Shown in pieces: positions 55,001 through 64,000 of a stretch of DNA of 64,000 bases. The position numbers and the translations under genes are program-made. The notes beneath the pieces are model-generated. The model saw nothing but the letters and a program-made list of their open reading frames with translations, was not told the DNA's origin and searched no databases. Source of the stretch: Bugula neritina. Taxonomy: Eukaryota; Bryozoa; Gymnolaemata; Cheilostomatida; Bugulidae. The stretch lies in contig OZ037767.1 of NCBI GenBank assembly GCA_964035545.1, positions 17,014,781 through 17,078,780 of the forward strand, read 5' to 3'. Every line of letters starts with the position of its first letter. Positions within the stretch are counted from its first letter, which is position 1.

Positions 55001-56216
55001 AAGAATTCGGCAATTCTTGCAACCATTGAACGACATACAAAAGCCATTAATTATTACATCAGTGCATGAGTTGCAGGTCACGTGATAATCAGTATATAGT
55101 ATACTGATAGAAGTAGTACTGTATACTAACAGAAGTAATACTGCATAGGTCAATATGGCTGCATCTGTTGACATTCCACAACTATGAATCAAATATGTTT
55201 GGCCAAAATAAAGAAATTAAACTATGAAATGTATTCTATCACCAGAAAAACTAGGTTATCTAAAAGCATGGCATTACTGCGGTACATACCACATACAGGT
55301 ATGTTATTATTGTGGTACATACCATCATATAAAGGAACGGTATTATTGACGTACATACCGAGATGTGCTCTGTCAGATATCACTAGCCGCTTCCGCCAGC
55401 TTACTAGCCCTTTCTCTTCAATGCCCCGTATCTCTTGAAAGAGTCCCGGCAAGTGTATGACGACTCCGTTACCGAGAACAGACAGACAGTTGTCATTGAT
55501 GATTCCGCTGGGAAGGAGATGAAAGAAGTAACTCACTCCATTGACCACTACAGTATGTCCGGCATTGTTTCCCCCCTGCAGTAACATGGTTAGGTTATAT
55601 GGATGACACGCAGATATTCAGTAATCAATACTCATCAGACTTAGTTATACCTTACATTAATTTCAGTTAACCAATTTCGCTAGTTACGGTTACTATCAAG
55701 TTTAACTATTAAGAATAAGTAACTCTACCTGAAACTACTATGCAGATTAGTATTACTACCAGTAGAAGTACTAGTCCACCAATATCAGTAATTATAAAGC
55801 AAATAATAAATAATTATCATACTAATAGTAATACTAATACTTTGGCATTCACATCAGCATTCAGTTTCACATATTGAAAAAAAGTTCAAGCTAAAGTTAG
55901 AACATTTTAATATTATTATAATAAAAATTGTTATTTTGTAATAATATTAATAATTATAATATACCTGATATCATTATGACTATCAGTCAGTGTGACCGAG
56001 ACTCGGACTGAATGTCACAACTCACATGTCCAACTCAGTGAGCAAGTCTTTAAACAATTATAATTAGAATTACAAACTCGGTAATGGTATAACGTTTACC
56101 TGGCATCGACAAACAATATCTTGATTAGATGCAATAAGATCCACTATCTTTCCCTTTCCTTCATCTCCCCATTGAGCACCAAGAACAACGGATACTTGAT
56201 TACTTTGAGAACTCAT
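46203..56216 (-). CDS. ADSS: Adenylosuccinate synthetase (complete, 430 aa)
   Basis: Joins IMP and aspartate with GTP to form adenylosuccinate, the first committed step to AMP. Exons in order: 56216-56100, 55575-55359, 54100-54043, 49353-49246, 49141-49057, 48214-48091, 47758-47604, 46985-46861, 46759-46662, 46499-46350 and 46258-46203, 1293 nt in continuous phase. Landmarks: [17 protein letters not shown] with catalytic Asp18; GGNNAGHT with His46; [85 protein letters not shown]; and VGVGQSRDS near the end. The N-terminus is short and starts with the ATG directly before the core. One 4.7-kb intron carries a decayed transposon and a 1.3-kb array. It is divergent from PPP1R21 and probably shares a promoter region with it. 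Confidence 0.95.
47495..47563 (+). repeat. 24-bp repeat in ADSS intron (about 3 copies)
   Basis: Repeated CACAGGCTACTAGCTGTTAG GGTA units between ADSS exons 7 and 8; diverged relatives occur near 47000-47045. Confidence 0.8.
47765..48040 (+). repeat. 23-bp minisatellite in ADSS intron 6
   Basis: The unit is GAGTAGTATAAGCATATGCT plus AAT, about 12 copies, and contains the palindrome AGCATATGCT. It starts next to the exon 7 acceptor (47758). Confidence 0.93.
48217..48955 (+). repeat. Complex GTATACAGAGTAGA minisatellite filling ADSS intron 5
   Basis: A mix of GTATACAGA, GTGCAGA and GTAGA blocks in blocks of 9 to 15 bp. It starts 3 bp from the exon 6 acceptor. It is open as Tyr-Thr-Leu or Val-Tyr-Arg repeats in several frames, which is not evidence of coding. 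Confidence 0.93.
48953..49045. repeat. (TA)n microsatellite
   Basis: Pure AT dinucleotide run directly next to the preceding array and 11 bp from the exon 5 donor of ADSS. Confidence 0.95.
49425..52696. mobile_element. Decayed 3.27-kb relative of the PIN/CXC transposon
   Basis: It lies in the 4.7-kb ADSS intron 3. The ends share CTAGAAGTAACYTCC in inverted orientation, then further short matches (ATTACACT, GGTGGCCAC) at similar spacing. ACT flanks both sides as a possible target duplication. The interior carries collinear, broken remnants of the same protein family as the 5.16-kb element, but the terminal repeats are short and unrelated in sequence. An internal ~200-bp segment near 52170-52500 is duplicated. 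Confidence 0.72.
50125..51559 (-). pseudogene. Remnants of a PIN-like/CXC transposon protein
   Basis: On the minus strand, in order: [17 protein letters not shown] with [10 protein letters not shown] (51480-51370, PIN-like core); [14 protein letters not shown] (about 50770-50730); [20 protein letters not shown] (about 50620-50555); [18 protein letters not shown] (about 50510-50450); then a cysteine cluster [16 protein letters not shown] followed, after a frame change, by VCQCKDC (50290-50170). Each block matches the corresponding block of the 28439-31467 copy (for example LYGAYDD and YHVKRANYQ) in the same order. Many stops and frame changes separate the blocks, so it cannot be functional. 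Confidence 0.72.
52705..54027 (+). repeat. 17-bp minisatellite, about 78 copies (1.3 kb)
   Basis: The unit is GTAGAGTATATAATATA with few variants. It lies between the old transposon's right end and ADSS exon 3, ending 16 bp from that exon's donor. Because 17 bp is not a multiple of three and the unit lacks minus-strand stops, it produces three overlapping spurious reading frames of several hundred codons. Confidence 0.95.
54101..55358. other. ADSS intron 2, nothing further seen
   Basis: AT-rich unique sequence with short TATA-rich repeats near 54545-54610 and a small repeat of GGTACATACCA words at 55280-55325 close to the exon 2 donor. Confidence 0.5.
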
Positions 56217-57703
56217 GTCTGGTCTCTACGTTTCGGCTTAGCCTTGTACAGTTATACTTATTTGTTCAGTCAACAAATTGATAACTAGGAAAAACGTGGT
56301 TTAAATATAACAAAATATAAAATGAAACCAATGCGATATGACTGTCAAAGCCTTGTTTAAAAATTAAACCTATAAATACAAAACTTTGCCAATTATAAAG
56401 TTGATGACCAGATCTAGGCGTGATGCCAAAAGTTGCCGACCGCCAGCTCTGTTGTTAGACTAGCTTGTCTGAGACAAAGGGTTAAAGGGCATATATCCAA
56501 CTGCTCCGAGATCATATGACACCCACAACCACAAGCTAGACTAGTGAATTGAAACAATAGATTAAGCGAGTCAAACACATTTCGTTTTTTTTAAAAATAT
56601 AACACAAATTCCTAGAAGAAAATGCTTTGTGACTACGCGGAGACCTATTGAATATCTTACGAGTGTCAGCTCTGAAAAAAGGTTCTTAGACAACTACTCC
56701 CACTTCCGTAATGAGAGGAACTGCACAACAAAATGAGAATGAAAACCTAACTTTCAAGATGAAAATACAATTTACATTTCAGTATTTGCTTACTTTATGC
56801 TTATGATCGTGGATAACAGTTTTTATGTTATAAAAATTATAAATATATTTACTTTTATAGTTGATAAAAATTACTATAATTATACTAATAGTAATTGTTT
56901 TCATTTTAAAGTGAAGCTATTGCCATTGGCGTTGCATTTGTTACACTTACTCAGTTACTGGTAGTGGTATTACTATTAGTATTACATTTGCCCTTGGTAT
57001 TACATTTACTAGTAGTAGTAGTAGTACTAACTAACTAAGTATTACTATTAGTATTAATATTATGATGATAATCGTCGTGAAATGGAATAAGTATAACCGT
57101 TTAGCCTTTAGGTTTAACAGCTTGCAATTAATATTATCATTTTGATTATCATTTCTTCACATGGAATATCATTATCATAATCATAAGGATTATGAATAAC
57201 TTTTTGTGATAATAAAATAGAATATCAATATGAATGTGATACAACTATCAGTATTACTAGTACTGCTATAATATATAAGTATAAGATTAAGTATGTTACA
57301 CTCATGTTTAGTATGAGTATCAACATGTTAATGTTGTAGTTTCTATTTTATTGTTGAACTTAATCCTAAGCTAGCAGTACCATAAACGTGAAAGTTGAGG
57401 AAGCTGACTATTCAATTTTACCCGGACTTCACTGTAGTTAGTTTTAGTTGTTAGTACTAATAGTAATAGATAAAAGCAATAAATAATAGACTAATATTAA
57501 TTTTGTTTGAAGAATATTTTAGTAGGTCATGTATTAGTGTAGGTTAATGAAGTTAAAAATAAACTACTACTACTAAAAGGTTTAATGAATTTATTACTTG
57601 CTACAGACTAAGTGAACTGTGCTGCAAAGGTATAGAAGTCATGTCAATAAGCACTAGCCATTGTTGATCGACATAGTTTTGACTCTGGTGCTAGAAACCA
57701 ATC
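56217..57703. promoter_or_regulatory. Shared divergent promoter region of ADSS and PPP1R21
   Basis: About 1.5 kb separates the two start codons on opposite strands, so both core promoters and 5' UTRs must lie here unless upstream non-coding exons exist. The ADSS-proximal side (56390-56560) is less AT-rich. I see no clear TATA box that can be assigned. Confidence 0.5.
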
Positions 57704-60700
57704 ATGTCTGACGCAGATGCCAAGTACAGGAAGATTGCAACAGAATATGCCAAGGTATGTGTCATTATGTTTACTATTTAGAGCAACTTTCTGATTTTAA
57801 ACTGTGCTACACTTTATTGGATTGTCAAAAGTAACTTTTTAATTTATGTTTATTTTCAATTTTTTGATAAATAGCTAACCAGGTTAAAATTTAATTTAGT
57901 ATTTTGAGTTTTTTTAAATTGTTGTTTTAATATTAACACATATTGATTAACATTTCTAAGAAATTGGTTTATAAAATATACAAATGTTGCAGCTTAAAGC
58001 GCAGCTGCCTGTCTTACGGAAAGCAATTCTGGACGAGCAGCAAAAAGAAGCTGTTTTGAAAGTGAGTTTTTATTGTCTAATATGTGTATTATATCGTATA
58101 TAATATACCGTACAGTGTTGTATATAATATAACGTAGCATATACTGTATCATATATAATATAACACAGCATATACTGTACAGTGTAGTCTAGTATATTAT
58201 ATATAATATAACACAGCATATACTGTACAGTGTAGTCTAGTATATTATATATAATATAACACAGCATATACTGTATAGTGTAGTCTAGTATATAGTATAT
58301 CATATAACACAGCATATACTGTATAGTGTAGTCTAGTATATAGTATATAATATAACACAGCATATACTGTACAGTGTAGTCTAGTATATTATATATAATA
58401 TAACACAGCATATACTGTATAGTGTAGTTTAGTATATAATATATAATATAACACAGCATATACTGTATAGTGTAGTTTAGTATATAATATATAATATAAC
58501 ACAGCATATACTGTATAGTTTAGTCTAGTATATATTATATAATATAACACAGCATATACTGTATAGTGTAGTTTAGTATATAATATATAATATAACACAG
58601 CATATACTGTATAGTTTAGTCTAGTATATATTATATAATATAACACAGCATATACTGTACAGTGTAGTCTAGTATATTATATATAATATAACACAGCATA
58701 TACTGTACAGTGTAGTCTAGTATATAATATATAATATAACACAGCATATACTGTATAGTGTAGGCTAGTATATAATATATAATATAACACAGCATATACT
58801 GTATAGTGTAGGCTAGTATATAATATATAATATAACACAGCATATACTGTATAGTGTAGGCTAGTATATAATATATAATATAACACAGCATATACTGTAT
58901 AGTGTAGGCTAGTATATAGTATATAATATAACACAGCATATACTGTATAGTGTAGTCTAGTATATAATATATAATATAACACGATATGTTGCTCAGGACA
59001 AGGTGAAGGAGAAAGATCAGTGTATCCGAAAGTCCGAACAGGAACTGGAGAGTCTCATGTTCCGGAATGAGCAGCTTTCTAAGAGAGTCTCCGTTCTACA
59101 AGATGAGCTAGACAGAAACCTTGCCCAGTCTAACAAACATCGCAGGTAAACCTAGCCCAGTCTAACAAACACCGCAGGTAAACTGCTTTTTTCATTTTGA
59201 AGTGTGTTTATTTAGTAGTGTAGCTATACAGGAGTGTACCTATACAGTGGTGTAGCTATACAAGGGGGTACCTATACAGTGGTGTAGCTATACAGTGGTG
59301 TAGCTATACAGTGGTGTAGCTATACAGTGGTGTATGAGGGGGTATTTGCTAAGGTAACATAGTATAATATTGCAGAGGAAGAGCGGACACAGGGGGTGAC
59401 AACTCCATGAACAACACATCTGTTCTGTTGAATGAGGAGCTGCAGAGGAAAATCAGAGAGAATGAGATTTTACACACTGAGCTGAACAACGTGAAGGAAG
59501 ACACAAACAGACAGATGATGCTGGTAGTTATACTATTCAGGAGTTATCTTATCTCATACAATAGTTCTCTCTGTTCAAGAGTTTTCCTATCTCATACAAT
59601 AGTTCTATCTGTTTAAGAGTTGTCCTATCTCATACAGTAGTTCTCTCTGTTTAGGAGTTATCTTATCTCATACAATAGCTCTCTCTGTTCAAGAGTTGTC
59701 TTATCTCATACAGTTGAAAGATAAAGTAAGCAACTATGAGTTCTCCGAAAAGCAGTATTCGGCCACCATACAAAAACTAGAAGAGGAGAATAGAGGTCAA
59801 TTGGACAGGCTGAGAGAGGAAAAAGCATTATTAGAGGTTCGGTTAGAGGACCAGGAGAGATCAGTGCGAGAGGCGAAGCTGGCAGCCTCATTATCGTGAG
59901 TACGAGCTCTTAGAACTTGGGTTATGTGATACAGATGCTATGCTATATACTCAACTGTTAGAAAGTTGGTTTTCTTTGATAGAAAAGACAAACTGGTGGA
60001 ACTTGAAAAGCTCATGACCTATGAACTCACTCAAGCTAGAAAGACGATAGAGGAGAAAATTCCCTTCAACGATATAAGTGAGTGACTAAACCCAGCTATA
60101 TACTTTATTGTAGATATATACTATCTACTATACTGTATACTATACTATATTATAAACTATACTGTATACTATACTATCTACTATACTCTATATACTATCT
60201 ACTATACTCTATGTACTATATGCTATACTCTGTATGCTATATACTATACTCTATGTACTATATGCTATACTCTATATACTCTACAGAATGTCCAACACTC
60301 AACAGTTTCAACTTGCCCACGCACAACAGACACCACCAAATGCAGGTTGCTAAGCAACTGCAGCATATAAATGGACTCGTTAGAGATCTGTGTGATCACC
60401 TGTCTAGTGTATTCACTTACATGGAGCAGAGATACCACATATACCCTGTCACCTCTACACTCAATACTCAGGTATATACCCTGTCACCTCTACACTCAAT
60501 ACACAGGTATATACCCTGTCACCTCTACACTCAATACACAGGTATATACCCTGTCACCTCTACACTCAATACACAGGTATATACCCTGTCACCTCTACAC
60601 TCAATACACAGGTGAGTATACAGGTAGAGTATACAGGTAGAGTATACAGGTAAATAAGTAGGCACACCATAGTTATATTCACTAAGAGGGAATGCCATTA

Positions 60701-63700
60701 GATGCCACTGCAAAGTCTACATTAATTTTAGTGCTTACCAAGTCTGGTGCAGGAAGTTGTTTTAGCTTTACCTTCAGGAAGGACAACTCCCTGTATCATG
60801 TTGTAACCATTTCTGTTTGTTGAATACAGAGTATAGTATGGTGTATTCTTTACTGCTGATACCTTTCATTATTAATGCAATGATATTAACTATCAAATGT
60901 GTATATAGCTGTACTGTTTTATTCTACTGCAAATTAAGCTTTCAGAATAAAAAGCTATGAAAGCTTTTGCTTATAGCATGATGCAACGTAACACAGTTTA
61001 GTATTTATGTTTCAGTTGTGTTGCCATTTGCGAGCCGCTCCAGCCATTTTGAAAATTCTAGCAGACACGTTTAGAAACTTCACAGAAAGTCAGCCGAAAG
61101 ACATAATGTTAGCCTTGGTGAGTTTGCTACTGTAGGGTAACACATTATTGCATAACTCTGGTACATTCCGCATTGCCTGGTAACACCAATTAATTCACTG
61201 TTTCAACTAAAAGGTTTGCCATCAGTGTATATGAAAGAGAAGATAACAACGAAAGCGAGTTGGAATACAATCATATTATCACATAGCCAGTGATCCTCTC
61301 TGTTTACTACTTTACTGTATGCTTTTAGGACACGGCCCTGAATCTGCACCAATTTGCTCAGCAGTTTCAAGTATTTTCTAACTTCTTACAGAAGTTAATC
61401 CCGTATTTCAGTCTAAGGTGAGGGTCATATTGTGTTACAGAACTTTGTGAAATCTCTACACGTTGGCTACTTGCTGGTGTTTCTGCTGCACGCAGTGTGT
61501 CTTCTGTGTTTTAGTCTGAGGAAAGAGAACCTGCAGCCCCTCTCTAACCAGACTATGTGCAAACAGAATGAGAAGACGATTCTAACTCTTGAGCAGTTCT
61601 CTCACAGCGTGGACAGAACCAGCAGCTACTTGCAGCTTCTGGCTGACCAGAGTGAGTCACCTGGCAGCGGCAGCGTGATGTAATGTCTGCTGTTACAGGA
61701 GAATGGTTCAACTTTTTGCATTATTCAAGAGGATATAAAGTGAATATTTAGTGTGAAGTGTTGATGTGAAGTGTTGATGTGAAGGATGTGAAGTGTTGAT
61801 GTGAAGTGTTGATGTGAAGGATGTGAAGTGTTGATGTGAAGTGTTGATGTGAAGTGTTGATGTGAAGTGTTGATGTGTAATAAAGTTACAGAATAGAAAT
61901 CTTAAGATAAAATTCAACAGTGACTTGGCATTTCCATACTTGCTGTGCTGATCAGCTTCAATAAAATGAGATTTACCTATAAACACAGTATTGTGTAATA
62001 TAGACATTTTATATTATCTGATGCAGGCATGTGATGTTACATAGTAACTTGTATTTAACAGGTAATAAAGCCTACGATTTCCCTAAACATAACCAGTCAA
62101 AGATGGTGGACCTCCTCTCTAAAGCCCTTTCTCAGCTCCAACTCACAGCTAAATGTAGGTCAAGGTTATTTCACAATGTCTTCACTTTAATTCATGTTTC
62201 TTGGCTCTTCTGAGATTAGCTAAGGGTAGTAGATTGTCTTCACTATTCACTCAGTATCTGTGATATGGTTGGATGAAGTTGATGCTAGTCAGCTTAATAT
62301 TGCTCTGTATTCTATAATAATAGTATGTCATGTAATATATAGCACACTTTACCTCTTCTCCATCACGTAGCTTTATTTTAGTTAATTCTGTGAAGGATAT
62401 TTACACTGTAAACTCTCCTATAATATAAACTCTCTAATACTATAGACATTGTAATGGTGTAGATTATCTAATAATAGAAGCTATGTAATAATATAAACTC
62501 TCTAATAATATGGACTTGTATTTATCATAAACTTGCTAAACTCAACTCTTGCTGAACTTACTGTAGCCTTAGGCCTCTCCTGTTGTAGCCTTAGTTCTCT
62601 CCTGTTGTAGCCTTAGGTCTCTCCTGTTGTAGCCTTAGGCCTCTCCTGTTGTAGCCTTAGTTCTCTACTGTTGTAGCCTTAGGTCTCTACTGTTGTAGCC
62701 TTAGTTCTCTACTGTTGTAGCCTTAGGTCTCTACTGTTGTAGCCTTAGGTCTCTACTGTTGTAGCCTTAGGTCTCTACTGTTGTAGCCTTAGGTCTCTAC
62801 TGTTGTAGCCTTAGGCCTCTCCTGTTGTAGCCTTAGTTCTCTACTGTTGTAGCCTTAGGTCTCTACTGTTGTAGCCTTAGTTCTCTACTGTTGTAGCCTT
62901 AGTTCTCTACTGTTGTAGCCTTAGGTCTCTACTGTTGTAGCCTTAGGTCTCTACTGTTGTAGCCTTAGGTCTCTACTGTTGTAGCCTTAGGCCTCTACTG
63001 TTGTAGCCTTAGGGGTAGCGTATCACATGAAGAGTGAGTTGGAGACGAAGCTGCCCACAGCCCCAGAAGAACTGCTCACGACTGACCAGTGTTTGCTCAA
63101 GTCCTTCGTGTCTACCAATAGCTCACTTTCACGAGTTAGTGTGTTTCTTCTCTAAATATTTGTTATATGTGAGAAACTCACACTGTATAAGCATATTCTA
63201 TAAGCATATTGTATAAGCATACTCAATGTGGCAAACTAAATCCTAATATATACCAAATACACAGACGGAATATCTTTACAAACCGATTTAAGTAGAGAAC
63301 TGTTGTATTTTCTGTTTGTAGTTGTCTGCCTACGTCACTGAGCACTACGAGGGAAGGTCAGCCAGTGACTCACATGCTAAGTCGGCAGCAACCAACTCGA
63401 CAGCTAAACATGACCCCGCGGTGACCCAATTGCATAATCAGTCGGCAGCCTACCTCAAGCTGATACACAGAGTTAGTATGATTAGTTGATAGTACACAGT
63501 GAGTAGTACACAGTGAGTAGTACACAGTGAGTAGTACACAGTGAGTAGTACACAGTGAGTAGTATACAGGTGAGTAGTACACAGTGAGTAGTACACAGTG
63601 AGTTGTAGTACACAGTGAGTTGTATACATTACTTTTAGCCTGTGGCCCCCTCGGTCCCCTACCACGTCTCTCTAGAGAATATGAAGACACTGTTTAGTTC

Positions 63701-64000
63701 CACAGAGAGCCGAGAAAGTCTCCACGAGCAAGTCAGCAGGCTAAACTCAAAAGTGTCGAAACTGGAACAGGAAAAAGAGCGGTGGATGTTGGACGCACAA
63801 CTCCTGCGTATCAAGTTTGAGAAACAGCAGAAGGTTCAGTTATTGTATTTCTGCACGTCTGCTGCTGGAGTTGTCTTCTATTTGAATATATTCTCTACAG
63901 AGCGGACAACTCTCTCATTCTGTTGTTTTTCTATAATTTATAGTATTAGCTGTTGTGTTTCAGCTTTTATCAACAAATCATATTGCTGAGGCTAAGACTA
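57704..64000 (+). CDS. PPP1R21: PPP1R21-like coiled-coil protein (3' end outside window)
   Basis: In vertebrates PPP1R21 is an endosomal coiled-coil component of the FERRY complex that links early endosomes to mRNA. Exons: 57704-57754, 57993-58061, 58997-59145, 59376-59523, 59714-59895, 59983-60077, 60287-60471, 61016-61117, 61329-61417, 61515-61651, 62062-62154, 63013-63134, 63322-63471, 63639-63833 and a partial one from 63964. Phase is continuous for 589 codons before the last. Landmarks: MSDADAKYRKIATEYAKLKA; LKAQLPVLRKAILDEQ; FRNEQLSKRVSVLQDEL; KIPFNDI; LPTHNRHHQ; LLKSFVSTNSS; and LFSSTESRESLHEQ with KLEQEKERWMLDAQLL, the most conserved stretch. Heptad-rich helices cover residues 1-240. 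The donor of exon 14 (AAG|GTTCAG) is weak. Many introns are tandem arrays that include the splice site. Confidence 0.92.
58095..58985 (+). repeat. 48-bp minisatellite filling PPP1R21 intron 2
   Basis: The unit starts ACAGCATATACTGTATAGTG and continues TAGTCTAGTATATAATATAT AATATAAC, about 19 copies, ending 12 bp before the exon 3 acceptor (GCTCAG). Confidence 0.93.
59146..59177 (+). repeat. 32-bp tandem duplication of the PPP1R21 exon 3 end and donor
   Basis: The exon end CCCAGTCTAACAAACATCGCAG and its GTAAAC donor are repeated directly (CACCGCAG|GTAAAC). Only the first donor keeps the frame with exon 4. Confidence 0.85.
59221..59332 (+). repeat. 16-bp minisatellite in PPP1R21 intron 3
   Basis: The unit is GTAGCTATACAGTGGT, about 6-7 copies with variants. 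Confidence 0.85.
59524..59713 (+). repeat. Minisatellite carrying the PPP1R21 exon 5 acceptor (about 5 copies)
   Basis: The unit of about 41-44 bp includes CTCTCTGTTCAAGAGTTGTC and TTATCTCATACAG. The last copy's CATACAG is the acceptor of exon 5. The array fills intron 4 completely. Confidence 0.9.
60438..60612 (+). repeat. 35-bp minisatellite carrying the PPP1R21 exon 7 end and donor (5 copies)
   Basis: Each unit contains ATATACCCTGTCACCTCTAC then ACTCAATACACAG and a following GTATAT. Copy 1 is exon sequence (IYPVTSTLNTQ) and ends at the donor at 60471. Confidence 0.92.
61742..61876 (+). repeat. 13-bp minisatellite in PPP1R21 intron 10
   Basis: The unit is GTGAAGTGTTGAT with a shorter GTGAAGGAT variant, about 10 copies. 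Confidence 0.9.
62560..63012 (+). repeat. 22-bp minisatellite carrying the PPP1R21 exon 12 acceptor (about 20 copies)
   Basis: The unit is TAGCCTTAGGTCTCTACTGT TG. The genuine acceptor, CTACTGTTGTAGCCTTAG|GGG, is the last copy, so the same pyrimidine tract and AG recur about 20 times upstream. Confidence 0.93.
63486..63632 (+). repeat. 14-bp minisatellite filling PPP1R21 intron 13
   Basis: The unit is AGTAGTACACAGTG, about 10 copies. One unit reads ACAGGTGAGT, a strong donor-like string, near 63566. The true donor is ACACAGA|GTTAGT, just upstream. Confidence 0.9.

Overview
This is a gene-rich stretch of an animal nuclear genome. All host genes are spliced with GT-AG introns, and each is a metazoan family: PP2A B56 subunit, inositol 1,4,5-trisphosphate 3-kinase, the PTK7 pseudokinase receptor, mitochondrial ABCB10, adenylosuccinate synthetase and PPP1R21. 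The sequence is AT-rich and full of tandem arrays. A dispersed short motif of the form AAAGGGAGATAACTC, which I associate with molluscan genomes, and a CTCF-like site point to a bilaterian, possibly a mollusc. That placement is an inference and cannot be settled from this window.

Layout from left to right: PPP2R5 (B56) 3' half, + strand, 15-3684. An unrecognised 5-exon gene, - strand, 10832-4607, convergent with PPP2R5. A complete IP3 3-kinase gene, - strand, 17924-12974 (7 exons, 350 aa). A complete PTK7 gene, - strand, 36577-20938 (16 exons, 1060 aa). ABCB10, + strand, 40575-45228 (11 exons, 641 aa), divergent from PTK7. Adenylosuccinate synthetase, - strand, 56216-46203 (11 exons, 430 aa), convergent with ABCB10. 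PPP1R21, + strand, from 57704 and running off the right edge. It is head-to-head with ADSS across about 1.5 kb. All exon boundaries were chosen by reading phase, and the complete models sum to whole codons.

Two DNA transposons of one unnamed superfamily (PIN-like nuclease plus a C-terminal Tesmin/TSO1-like CXC cysteine cluster) sit in host introns. One is a young 5.16-kb element with about 1.18-kb terminal inverted repeats, in PTK7 intron 3 (27489-32646). The other is an old, decayed 3.27-kb copy in an ADSS intron (49425-52696). The young element's inverted repeats contain the end of its own coding region.

The most striking feature is the tandem repeats. More than 30 arrays fill introns and gene ends. 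In many cases the repeat unit includes the exon-intron junction itself, so splice donors or acceptors are copied 5 to 20 times, sometimes in frame with the exon. In two genes (PTK7 and ADSS) the last codons and the stop codon lie inside an array.

The genes have no evident shared pathway. They are independent housekeeping and signalling loci in a repeat-expanded neighbourhood.
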